Assembly: GCA_029565675.1 (NCBI GenBank)
Contig: JAKQNP010000002.1
Span: forward strand, 372,001-436,000
Length of the DNA stretch: 64,000 bases
Reading direction: 5' to 3'
Source of the DNA: a bacterium
Lineage (GTDB): Bacteria; Zhuqueibacterota; Zhuqueibacteria; Residuimicrobiales; Oceaniaggregativiventaceae
The notes below the pieces were generated by a model. It was not told where the DNA came from and ran no database searches. It saw only the letters and a program-made list of their open reading frames with translations. Positions 9,173 through 17,067 of the stretch are shown here, piece by piece. Every line of letters starts with the position of its first letter. Positions within the stretch are counted from its first letter, which is position 1. The position numbers and the translations under genes were made by a program.

Positions 9173-9268
9173 TGGCGGGAATGTGTGGGAATCGAACCCA
9201 CCCGAGGCGTTTTGCGCCTCACAACGGTTTTGAAGACCGCGGGCCCCACCAGGCAGCCATCCATTCCC
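9173..9268 (-). tRNA. selC: Selenocysteine tRNA, anticodon UCA
   Basis: 96 nt including an encoded CCA. The 5' GGGAATG pairs with the 3' CATTCCC, followed by discriminator G and CCA. The anticodon stem CGGT/ACCG closes loop CTTCAAA, giving anticodon UCA, which reads UGA. A long variable arm with stem GAGGCG/CGCCTC and a 5-bp T stem (GTGGG/CCCAC) with TTCGATT loop are typical of bacterial tRNA-Sec. The D arm has GCCTGGTGG as in other bacterial selC genes, and its stem appears to hold one mismatch. The gene implies the organism makes selenoproteins. No selA, selB or selD lies in the window. Confidence 0.95.
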
Positions 9269-9840
9269 GAGTAATAGAAAAATACAAAAAAGCTTAAAGG
9301 GATGCAACAGCAAACTGCTGCTGCCGTGTCCGCCCGCTGTCGGTTCATGGTAAACTCCTCCGGTCGCCTTGCTTCTGCCTGGATGAAATTTGGCGCTGTT
9401 GTTGCAGAAATTGGAGCTCATGCTGCCCCCGTTTGTAATACCTGTGATTTTCCTTGCGCTGTATCGGGATTATTTTTACTTTTTATTCAGCATTCCTTTC
9501 AAAAAAGGAGCCGATCGATTTATCAACTTGCGAACGGTTCAACCCTGCTTTGCTGGCCAGCCATGCGCAAAAGGATGGTTTTGGTTGCGAAATTTAACCT
9601 CGGAGAAAGGAGGAATGCTTGAAAGAGTGACGGGCTTCATTTCCTCGCCTTCTGAATGTGCAAATCCCACAGACAAATGGCCGGCGACATATTTCGCGGC
9701 CCTTCTCTTCTCATCCCATGCTTATTGCTTCTCCATCTTTTAATTCCCGTTGATCTGTTTTGAAACGTTCGATGCCTTTAATGGCCGAAACCAGCCCTAC
9801 CGGTATTTCTTTATAATTTGCAGGAAATCAAAGAAAGGAG
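9269..9840. other. Gene-free stretch
   Basis: About 570 bp between tRNA-Sec and the sialidase-like gene. Open frames of about 100 codons on the plus strand (9302-9622, 9390-9743) lack ribosome sites, signal peptides and recognisable domains, so I do not call them. The promoter of tRNA-Sec should lie just right of 9268. I could not identify it. Confidence 0.5.
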
Positions 9841-9846
9841 ATGGAC

Positions 9847-10581
9847 ATGGGATGCAAAATACTGTTCTTAATCGGGATTTGGCTTTCAACCTCCCCGGCC
9901 TGGGGGGCGCCGAAGGCAAACTTTGCAGCGCCGTCGGATACGCCTCGAACCGAGCAAAAAATCGATCTGCCGACCGTGCACAAGGTTTTGTCATCCCCCG
10001 GAATTCCCGTGCACGGCGACGATCAATCGATGTGCTGGTACGATTTTCAGAGCAACGGCGGTGATGAGAAACGATTGTGGGTTTTGCCGGATGGCAATGT
10101 TTATGCCATTTGGCTAGGAATGAGCATTGAGGGTTTTCAGAGCGCGCGAACTTGCTATGCGATCAGCACCGACCTGGGAAATACTTTTGAATATATAGGG
10201 TTTGTCGAGAGCCATCGGGGCGAGATGCCCGCGCTGGCGGTGCTGCCGACCGGGCAGGCGGTCGTCGCTTCCCATTGCCTGCAGAGCAAGTACCCGGACT
10301 TTATCTGCTCGGTCTTTGTCGAGATCATGGCAGGAATGGGAATTTTTACCGAATTCACGATTCCGCACGACAATTATACCTATGTCGCTCCACAGGTCGC
10401 CTGTTTGCCGGACGGCAGGATTTTTTGCACGGCTTACAATTATTTTTACGATAATCCGGCCATAACCAATCAATATCGTATTTTAGATCCGCTGACTGGC
10501 AGTTTCAGCGCGAGACACGAACTGTTCCCCGGTGAACAACCCAGCTTTCGCTCCTGTACGGTGTCCAGCCCGAGCGGTTAA
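9847..10581 (+). CDS. Sialidase-like secreted protein, N-terminal part (ends at an in-frame TAA)
   Basis: 244 aa from the ATG at 9847, which has AAAGGAG at ideal spacing; the ATG at 9841 touches that site. The signal peptide is MGCKILFLIGIWLSTSPAWG. The body has BNR/sialidase-like strands (AISTDLGNTFEYIGFVESH, QVACLPDGRIFC). The frame ends at TAA 10579-10581 in mid-domain, directly after SCTVSSPSG. The same frame continues without a gap from 10582 as NVATVLADELYSLEQDD, clearly the same propeller. Two parts of one gene are split by a nonsense codon, or the TAA is an assembly error. Without its downstream half this fragment would lack the sorting tail. Confidence 0.8.
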   Translation: MGCKILFLIGIWLSTSPAWGAPKANFAAPSDTPRTEQKIDLPTVHKVLSSPGIPVHGDDQSMCWYDFQSNGGDEKRLWVLPDGNVYAIWLGMSIEGFQSARTCYAISTDLGNTFEYIGFVESHRGEMPALAVLPTGQAVVASHCLQSKYPDFICSVFVEIMAGMGIFTEFTIPHDNYTYVAPQVACLPDGRIFCTAYNYFYDNPAITNQYRILDPLTGSFSARHELFPGEQPSFRSCTVSSPSG

Positions 10582-10584
10582 AAT

Positions 10585-11655
10585 GTGGCAACCGTTCTTG
10601 CTGACGAGCTGTATAGCCTTGAACAAGACGATGTGATCCGGATTCTCTGCATGGAATCGACCGACGGCGGTGCGACCTTTGGCGAACCCGTCGCCCTGGC
10701 CGAATATCCGACGGATTTTTCCACTGTATTCGGCATACCAGGAAATGGAGTATCCGCGGTCTATGACTCGGAGGAGAATCTGCATGTTGTCTGGGATGCG
10801 GGGGCGTTTGCTGCAGATATTAACATCATTCTGCAACGCCCGCTCGATGAGTGGCATCAAGAGTTTTTCAAGATTTTACATTATTGTCCCGTGCTCAATG
10901 ACGGCAAACCGATCGTTGCGGTACAACACGATACCGCTCGATTTATCCACTCGTTGACCCCGACCAATTCACGGTTTGGCAATTGGCACGGCCCCATGTC
11001 TTTTTCCAAGATCGGTTCTGACGAAAATGGTGTACTGACGATTGTTTTCACCGCTTTTATCGGCGATTCGACCGACTGTGATCCGGTGACCGGCTATGCC
11101 AACGGCGAGATCTTCGCCGTTTCCTCCGCAGACAACGGCCTGACGTGGGGGGAGCCGACCAACCTGACCAACACGCCGGAAATCGATGAGCGTTACGCCT
11201 ACCTGTCGCAATGGAACGAAGCGGGCAAGATCAATATTCTTTATCAATCTGACCCAGTGGCCGGCGCCAATGTCGGAGTTGGCCAAGGACCGGCCAGTCA
11301 GTGCTCTTATCTGTTTCTCAAGACTGACACTCCTTCCACTGAACCGTATCAACGCCCGACCGGTGTCGAACAACCGCGAGTCGGCGCACCGGAACGGTTC
11401 GCCATGCAGCAGAATTATCCCAATCCTTTCAATGCCGAAACCACTATCGCTTTTTCGCTGTCCGACCCGGCTCAGGTTCGCCTGACCATCACCGATGTCC
11501 TGGGCCAGACCGTCGCCGTGCTGCTGGATGAGGCGATGGGAGCGGGACCGCATAAAGTCCGCTGGCATGCCGGTGCATCTCCATCCGGCTTGTATTTTGC
11601 CACTCTGCAAGCGGACGGTGGCCGCGAGACGCAATGCCTGTTGTTGTTGAAATAG
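10585..11655 (+). pseudogene. Sialidase-like T9SS cargo, C-terminal part of the interrupted gene
   Basis: Continues the frame of 9847-10581 after one TAA. The 5' GTG at 10585 has no ribosome site and no signal peptide, so independent secretion is unlikely. It contains Asp-box-like repeats (CMESTDGGATFGEPVAL, AVSSADNGLTWGEPTNL) of the BNR/sialidase fold, then from about 11400 the T9SS module: AMQQNYPNPFN, VRLTITDVLGQTV, PSGLYFATLQ and CLLLLK. Intact, the protein would have about 600 residues and act outside the cell, plausibly on glycans. No catalytic Arg triad could be assigned. Confidence 0.8.
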
Positions 11656-11825
11656 CTTTTCTGCTCATGATCGCTGCCGGATGCAGCGGGTTTCTTTCCC
11701 CAATGCGCATCCGGCGTTTTGTCGCCTTTCGGAACAATTTCAGCCCCGGCAAGGGGCGAGCGAGAATTCATTCGCTCATCGGAATGGTCCTATCATGCCA
11801 GAAGGGCGGCCTGCTGATACAGGGA

Positions 11826-11939
11826 ATGCGCATTTATTCTGTCTATGGCCCAGTTGTGCTGTTCGCGCTGCTGCTCGGTCTCATGTGCTCTGGCGATAAA
11901 AATAGCGGCAATGTTCGAGTTCGATTGAATTTTAAATAA
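11826..11939 (+). CDS. Tiny lipoprotein or lipoprotein-gene remnant
   Basis: 37 codons: MRIYSVYGPVVLFALLLGLMC followed by SGDKNSGNVRVRLNF. The first 21 residues are a convincing lipoprotein signal with Cys21, and the next residues are a normal lipoprotein linker. It then stops. AGGG directly precedes the ATG, which is too close for a good ribosome site. It may be the surviving 5' end of a larger lipoprotein gene. Nothing else was seen between 11656 and 12147. Confidence 0.35.
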   Translation: MRIYSVYGPVVLFALLLGLMCSGDKNSGNVRVRLNFK

Positions 11940-12147
11940 TTTGGCCTTATCTTGCTGTGCCGCTCCAGTCAGGCGGAAAGCATTGACTTCAGCTCGATGC
12001 GTTTATTTTTAAAAGATTCGAATTTGATCAGCAAACCTTTTTCATGTCACGCACGCTGAACCGCCCGCATCGGTGCAAAGCCAGAAAGCCCGTCCATCGG
12101 TTCCAAACGGCGCCGGCCATGCGGTTGAGCCAAACACCGGATCGGTC

Positions 12148-14076
12148 ATGCAAAGATTACTCATTCTGCTGGTTTTTTTCCCATTTTTGCCGTTGCCCGC
12201 TGCTGAAAATCCGATTCTCGACAAAACCAGCGCGAAAATCCCCATGCGCGACGGCGTTCTGCTGGACGCCGATATCTATCGACCGGCGGACGATCTGCCC
12301 AGGCCGGTCGTCCTCTATCGCACTCCCTATAACAAAGAGACCGATCATCTGGACAACGCCACCATCCAACTGGTCAATCAGTTGGGTTATGTCTATGTCG
12401 TCCAGGACACCAGAGGCCGGTTCGCCTCCGAAGGGATCGATTCGCTGTTTGTCACCGACGGCTGGGGGGCGCTGCAGGACGGCACTGATACGATCAACTG
12501 GCTGATCCGGCAGAGCTGGTGCAACGGCAAGGTCGGCCAATTCGGCGCTTCGGCCAGCGGTGTCACCACCTACCGGTCGGTCGGCGCCGCCCACCCCAAT
12601 CTGGTTTGCGCCGTCGCCATCGTCGCTGCTGCGGACATGTATCCGATGATCTATCCGGGCGGCGAGCTGCAAAAACACCGCGTCGAGGAGTGGATCGAAT
12701 CGCAAAAGAGCGCTTATCTTTTGCCGTTTCTGTTCTCCATGCCCTACGACAACGAGTTTTGGCGACAAATGAGTCTTACCGCTCGTGCCGGCGAGGTCAC
12801 CGCGGCGGTGCTGCATGTGGGCGGTTGGTATGACTGCTTCATCGACGGCACAATCCAGGCCTATACCGCGCTGCGGAACCAAGATCGCGCCGGCCTGCAA
12901 AGGCTGATCGTCGGGCCCTGGGTTCACACGGACCTGGGCAAGAGTCGGGCCGGCGAGCTCGTTTATCCCGGCGCTGAAATCGATCTGACCTGGCCGATCC
13001 TGCAATGGTTCGATCTCTGGCTCAAACAGGGAGGCGCCGGAGCAGAGAATTTCTCCGGGGTCACCTATTATCTGATGGGCGATCCCGCTTGTCCGGCAGA
13101 CGGCGGCTGCACATGGATCGCTGCGGAAACGTGGCCTCCGGCGACCCGCCTCACCTCTCTCTTTCCGCACCCCGACAACAGTCTGGCGGCGAGCGCGCCG
13201 GCCGGCATGCACGTGCTGTCTTTCGATTTTGACCCAGCGCAACCGGTACCGACGGTGGGCGGCAACAACCAGGCGGGCGCAGGGATCAGCGACGGGCCGC
13301 GCGATCAGCGGATCCTCGGCTGGCGCAGCGATGTGCTAGAATTTGCGACCGCGCCGCTGACCGCGCCCTGGCGGATCGAGGGAACGGTGAAAGGCCGAAT
13401 CGTCTTTTTGAGCGATCGCCCGGACATCGACCTGACGCTCAAATTGATCGATGTTTATCCGGACGGCAGGGAGATGATCGTCACCGATGGCATCCGCCGG
13501 GCGCGCTTTCGACAGGGATTCGCCGAACAGGACGCCGCACTGCTCGATCCGGCTGCGCCGGACAGCCTCGAGATCGTCCTGCCGCCGACCGCCATCGTTT
13601 TCAGCGCCGGACACCGCATCAAGGTGGCTGTCTCTTCGAGCAACTATCCGCGCTTCGAGGTTAATCCGAACACCGGCAGCCATCCGAATGACCGCAGCAA
13701 TCCAGTCTGCGCGCAGAACCAAATTTTTCTCGGCGCCGGCATGTCCCGCATCGAGTTGCCGGTCGTGACGGCTGAGACGGCCGTCGCACGCACGGACATC
13801 CAACCCGCCAGCGCTGCGGCCGTGCTTTTGCCGAATTATCCGAATCCCTTCAACCCTCAGACCACCATCGGCTATCAGCTGTCGGAGGCCTGCCGGGTCC
13901 GCCTGAGCGTTTTCAACCTCGCCGGACAGGAAGTGGCGCGGCTTCAGGATGGCTGGCAGGAGGCGGGAATTCATTCCGTGCAGTGGCACGCCATGGATCA
14001 GCCCAGCGGCGTCTATCTGGTGCGCCTGAACGACGGAGAAGGCCTGTCGCTGCAGCGGATCGTTTTGCTCAAATAA
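12148..14076 (+). CDS. CocE/NonD-family (peptidase S15-like) hydrolase with T9SS tail
   Basis: 642 aa from the ATG at 12148, chosen because it begins a signal peptide (MQRLLILLVFFPFLPLPAAE). A GTG 25 codons upstream would bury it. Residues 30-290 form the S15 alpha/beta hydrolase with MRDGVLLDADIYRP, oxyanion-side RTPYNK, QDTRGRFASEG and the nucleophile motif GASASG (Ser135). A His is seen in GPWVHTDLG. Residues 390-550 are the beta-sandwich typical of X-Pro dipeptidyl peptidases and cocaine esterase. From about 565: LLPNYPNPFNP, LSVFNLAGQEV, PSGVYLVRL, RIVLLK, a T9SS signal. It probably hydrolyses esters or peptides outside the cell. No clear ribosome site was seen. Confidence 0.88.
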   Translation: MQRLLILLVFFPFLPLPAAENPILDKTSAKIPMRDGVLLDADIYRPADDLPRPVVLYRTPYNKETDHLDNATIQLVNQLGYVYVVQDTRGRFASEGIDSLFVTDGWGALQDGTDTINWLIRQSWCNGKVGQFGASASGVTTYRSVGAAHPNLVCAVAIVAAADMYPMIYPGGELQKHRVEEWIESQKSAYLLPFLFSMPYDNEFWRQMSLTARAGEVTAAVLHVGGWYDCFIDGTIQAYTALRNQDRAGLQRLIVGPWVHTDLGKSRAGELVYPGAEIDLTWPILQWFDLWLKQGGAGAENFSGVTYYLMGDPACPADGGCTWIAAETWPPATRLTSLFPHPDNSLAASAPAGMHVLSFDFDPAQPVPTVGGNNQAGAGISDGPRDQRILGWRSDVLEFATAPLTAPWRIEGTVKGRIVFLSDRPDIDLTLKLIDVYPDGREMIVTDGIRRARFRQGFAEQDAALLDPAAPDSLEIVLPPTAIVFSAGHRIKVAVSSSNYPRFEVNPNTGSHPNDRSNPVCAQNQIFLGAGMSRIELPVVTAETAVARTDIQPASAAAVLLPNYPNPFNPQTTIGYQLSEACRVRLSVFNLAGQEVARLQDGWQEAGIHSVQWHAMDQPSGVYLVRLNDGEGLSLQRIVLLK

Positions 14077-14230
14077 GGAGACTGCCGACGGTCGCGATCC
14101 TGGTTTGCCAGGCAATGATCAACAGATGCCTGTCCCATATTTGGTGTTGAGTGAACCAGTAACCATTCGACCGCTTATGCTTCAGACGGTTGCATAAAAA
14201 GAATTTTTGACCCTTTGTGTATTTATTTCG

Positions 14231-14275
14231 GATTGATTTTCTGTGAGACCCGATGCTGCGCACAGAATCAGGGCA
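14231..14275. repeat. 45-bp intergenic repeat, copy 2
   Basis: GATTGATTTTCTGTGAGA followed by a degenerate hairpin. It matches 6877-6920. It lies in the 236-bp gap 14077-14312, which otherwise shows nothing recognisable. Confidence 0.5.
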
Positions 14276-14312
14276 GTATCGTACTTTATTTTACAATCTT
14301 GCGGAGGATAAC

Positions 14313-14588
14313 ATGAAGTGTCCGAACTGTGGTTTGATCAATCCTGAAACAGCAGAGAAATGCGATTGTGGATTTGATTTTGTTGTTGCGAAACAAAGTA
14401 GAATACCAATACCCGAATATAAGAAATCCAAGAAACCGATTATATATGGTCTATTCTATTTGGTGCTCGGGGTATCCGCTTTATTTTTTCCAGAAGGTGA
14501 TCCAACAAATTTTACACCGTTGGGTGCCATCATTTTTTTCATTTTTGTAGTTTTGGCGCTTTTTTCATTTGCCAAAGTTCTCTTTTAG
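14313..14588 (+). CDS. Zinc-ribbon membrane protein
   Basis: 91 aa from the ATG at 14313, with GGAGG and correct spacing just upstream. The frame extends 20 codons further 5' but without a ribosome site. It starts MKCPNCGLINPETAEKCDCGFDF, a zinc ribbon with two Cys pairs. Two hydrophobic helices follow (about 43-60 and 66-88), ending FAKVLF. Such small zinc-ribbon proteins with a membrane anchor are common and of unknown function. Confidence 0.75.
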   Translation: MKCPNCGLINPETAEKCDCGFDFVVAKQSRIPIPEYKKSKKPIIYGLFYLVLGVSALFFPEGDPTNFTPLGAIIFFIFVVLALFSFAKVLF

Positions 14589-14796
14589 AGTTCCTGCCTG
14601 ATGTTCAAGCTCGATCTGAATTCAAAATGTTCGGTTTTTGCTAAAGAGCTCAGTTCATTGCCCAGAGCAAAAAATTTAAAACGATGCCGGCGCGCGTCAT
14701 TCATCCGCGACAGCCGCATTTCATCGCCTGGCCGCTTTTGAGTTGAAATCCATCCCAAAAACAGCTCCATTTTCGCGACTGCGAGCCGATTGACCC

Positions 14797-16869
14797 TTAT
14801 CTGACCAACATGAGTTTTTTCGTTGCCGTTCCCGCAGCGGCCGACAGCCGATAGAAATAGACCCCGCTCGGCAGGCGGCCGGCATTCCAATGCACGCTGT
14901 GGCTTCCCGCCGCCGCTTTTCCCTCGACCAGTAAGGCGACCTCTCTGCCGGCGACATCGAACACCTTGAGCGAGACGAACGATCTTTGCGCCAGCGCATA
15001 GCGGATGACCGTATTCGCATTGAAGGGATTGGGGAAATTCTGCGCCAGCTCGATGCGCACGGGAAAGCGGACCTTCGGTTCGACCACCGGGGTTGACATT
15101 TCGACCAACGGCCGTTGCCAGACACCGCCGCCAAAGGCGCCGGCGAGCAATGTTTCCCCGCTTACCGCCAGCGACAGCACGGTCAGGCTCGCCAGGCCGT
15201 CATTGACCGGCTGCCAAAGGTCGCCGCGGTCGACGGAGAGAAACACGCCGCCGCCATCGGTCGCGGCATAGACCGCCGTGCCGACCGCGACGAGGTCCTC
15301 AACGCTCGCCCCGGCCAGGCCCTGATCGGCGGCGCTCCAGGTGTCGCCGCGATCAGCAGAGCGAATGATGCCGTTGTCGGTGGCGGCATAGAGATAGCCG
15401 TCGCCGGCAGCCAGAGCAAGGACGATTGGATCTTCCAGTCCGGTGTTGACCGCAGTCCAGTTGTCGCCGTTGTCGGAAGAGCGAAACACGCCGCCGCCGT
15501 GAGTGGCGCAGAAAAGGGTTTCGCCGACAGCCGCCAGATCCTGCACCATTTTGTCGGTCAGGCCGTCGTCGGCCCGGCTCCAGTTTAGGCCGTCATCGCC
15601 GGAACTAAACAGGCCGTCCAGGGTAGCGGCAAAGAGGTTCTGTCGGTGCACGGCCAGCACCTGCACGTATTTGTTCGCCAGGTTGTTGTTGACCGCCACC
15701 CAATCGTCGCCGCGATTGGCGGAGCGAAACACGCCGTTGCCGTTGCTGCCGACAAAGACGAACCCGCCGTCCGCTGCCAGGCAGGTATACTCGAAGGAAG
15801 TCAGGCCGCGGTCGACTGCCGTCCAGGTGCGGCCATCGTCGCTGCTGCGATAGACGCCGCCGAAGGCGGCGGCAAACCAATCGCCGTCGATTTCAACCGC
15901 GTCGTGGATATGGGTGGCGATCAGGCCCTCGTTGACCGCGCTCCAGGCTGCGGCGATGGCGGGGGAGCGAAAGACACCGCCAAAGGTGCCGGCCAGCAGA
16001 TCGGCGCCGACGACGCCGATCGCCAGCACATTTCTGTTGGTCAGGCCGTTGCCGGCCGCGTTCCAGGTGTCGCCGCTGTTGCTAGAGCGGTAGAGGCCGA
16101 TGTTGGTGCCGGCGAACAGTTCCGTTTCGCTCGTCGCCAGCGTTTGCACGACTGGGCTCCACATCGGGCCGATCACCAGGCCGGTATTGACCGGTGTCCA
16201 GCTGTCGCCGTGGTCAGCGGAGCGAAACACGCCGCCGCTGCTGCCTGCGAACAGATAGCCGCCGAGATCGGCAAACGCGTTGACTTCCATGCTCAGGCCG
16301 TTGCTGGCTGCGCTCCAGGTGTCGCCGTTGTCTGAGGAGCGAAAAGCGCCGCTGCCTTCGGTGCCGGCAAACACAAGGCCGCCGAACACGGCGATGGTGC
16401 GGATGTAGGAATTGCTCAGGCCGGTGTTGGCCGGGCTCCAGCCGGCGCCGCGGTCCGTGGAGCGAAACACGCCGCCGTAGAGCGTACCGGCAAACAGGGT
16501 TTCGTTGCCGGCGGCGAGGCAGAGGACCGCGGTGTTGCTCAGGCCGCTGTTGACGGCGTTCCAGGTCGTGCCTTGGTCGGATGAGCGAAACACGCCGCTC
16601 ATTGTGGAGCCGGCAAAGAGATCGCCGCCCACGGCGGTCAGGCTGCTGATGCGCAAGTCGTTCAGCCCAATGTTGACGGCGCTCCAGCTGGCGCCGTTGG
16701 TGGATGAGCGAAAGACGCCGCCGCCGTAAGTTGCGGCGAACAGATGATCGCCGACGCCGGCAAAGTCCATCACCCAGCCGCCGGTTGGGCCGTCAGTCTG
16801 TTGCCATTGCGCATCGAGGCCCGCGGCGAAAATCAGCGGGATCAAAAACAACAAGTGCCTACTCTTCAC
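14797..16869 (-). CDS. Large BNR/beta-propeller T9SS cargo protein
   Basis: 690 aa from the GTG at 16869, with GGGAGGG upstream and a signal peptide (KSRHLLFLIPLIFAAGLDA). The frame is open to 17058 but lacks a start signal there. The body is roughly fourteen repeats of about 44 residues with the consensus LFAGTxGGGVFRSSDxGDTWSAVNxGL, as in Asp-box propellers of the sortilin/xyloglucanase type. The repeats are highly alike, also at DNA level. The C-terminus has AQNFPNPFN, LKVFDVAGREV, PSGVYFYRL and KKLMLVR (T9SS). No catalytic residues can be assigned, so binding or sensing outside the cell is as likely as catalysis. The next gene upstream, also T9SS cargo, ends 199 bp away. Confidence 0.88.
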   Translation of the reverse strand: MKSRHLLFLIPLIFAAGLDAQWQQTDGPTGGWVMDFAGVGDHLFAATYGGGVFRSSTNGASWSAVNIGLNDLRISSLTAVGGDLFAGSTMSGVFRSSDQGTTWNAVNSGLSNTAVLCLAAGNETLFAGTLYGGVFRSTDRGAGWSPANTGLSNSYIRTIAVFGGLVFAGTEGSGAFRSSDNGDTWSAASNGLSMEVNAFADLGGYLFAGSSGGVFRSADHGDSWTPVNTGLVIGPMWSPVVQTLATSETELFAGTNIGLYRSSNSGDTWNAAGNGLTNRNVLAIGVVGADLLAGTFGGVFRSPAIAAAWSAVNEGLIATHIHDAVEIDGDWFAAAFGGVYRSSDDGRTWTAVDRGLTSFEYTCLAADGGFVFVGSNGNGVFRSANRGDDWVAVNNNLANKYVQVLAVHRQNLFAATLDGLFSSGDDGLNWSRADDGLTDKMVQDLAAVGETLFCATHGGGVFRSSDNGDNWTAVNTGLEDPIVLALAAGDGYLYAATDNGIIRSADRGDTWSAADQGLAGASVEDLVAVGTAVYAATDGGGVFLSVDRGDLWQPVNDGLASLTVLSLAVSGETLLAGAFGGGVWQRPLVEMSTPVVEPKVRFPVRIELAQNFPNPFNANTVIRYALAQRSFVSLKVFDVAGREVALLVEGKAAAGSHSVHWNAGRLPSGVYFYRLSAAAGTATKKLMLVR

Positions 16870-17067
16870 AGGATCGCGCCCTCCCGTTGTTCTGAAATCG
16901 AATCCATTTGCGGACCACAAAATTTGCCGTTTAATGTTTTGCCGGTACAACACCGGGGCCGGCCGATTTAGTCCGCGCAGCGGCGAATCGATACCGGAAT
17001 GGCGCAGAAATCGGCAAAGAGAGAAGTTTTTCGGTTGTCCGACTCCTTTGCCGATCATGAATCCGGC

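Noticed and set aside
8942-9421. A 159-codon minus-strand frame with repeated peptide RFPQITDI
   Set aside because: It is a by-product of the 63-bp non-coding array and runs across tRNA-Sec. It has no ribosome site and no domain.
9302-9743. Plus-strand frames of about 100 codons after tRNA-Sec
   Set aside because: No ribosome site and no domain. The hydrophobic stretch is not followed by a coherent protein.
10579-10581. Internal stop as selenocysteine codon
   Set aside because: The codon is TAA, not TGA, so the tRNA-Sec of this organism cannot explain it.
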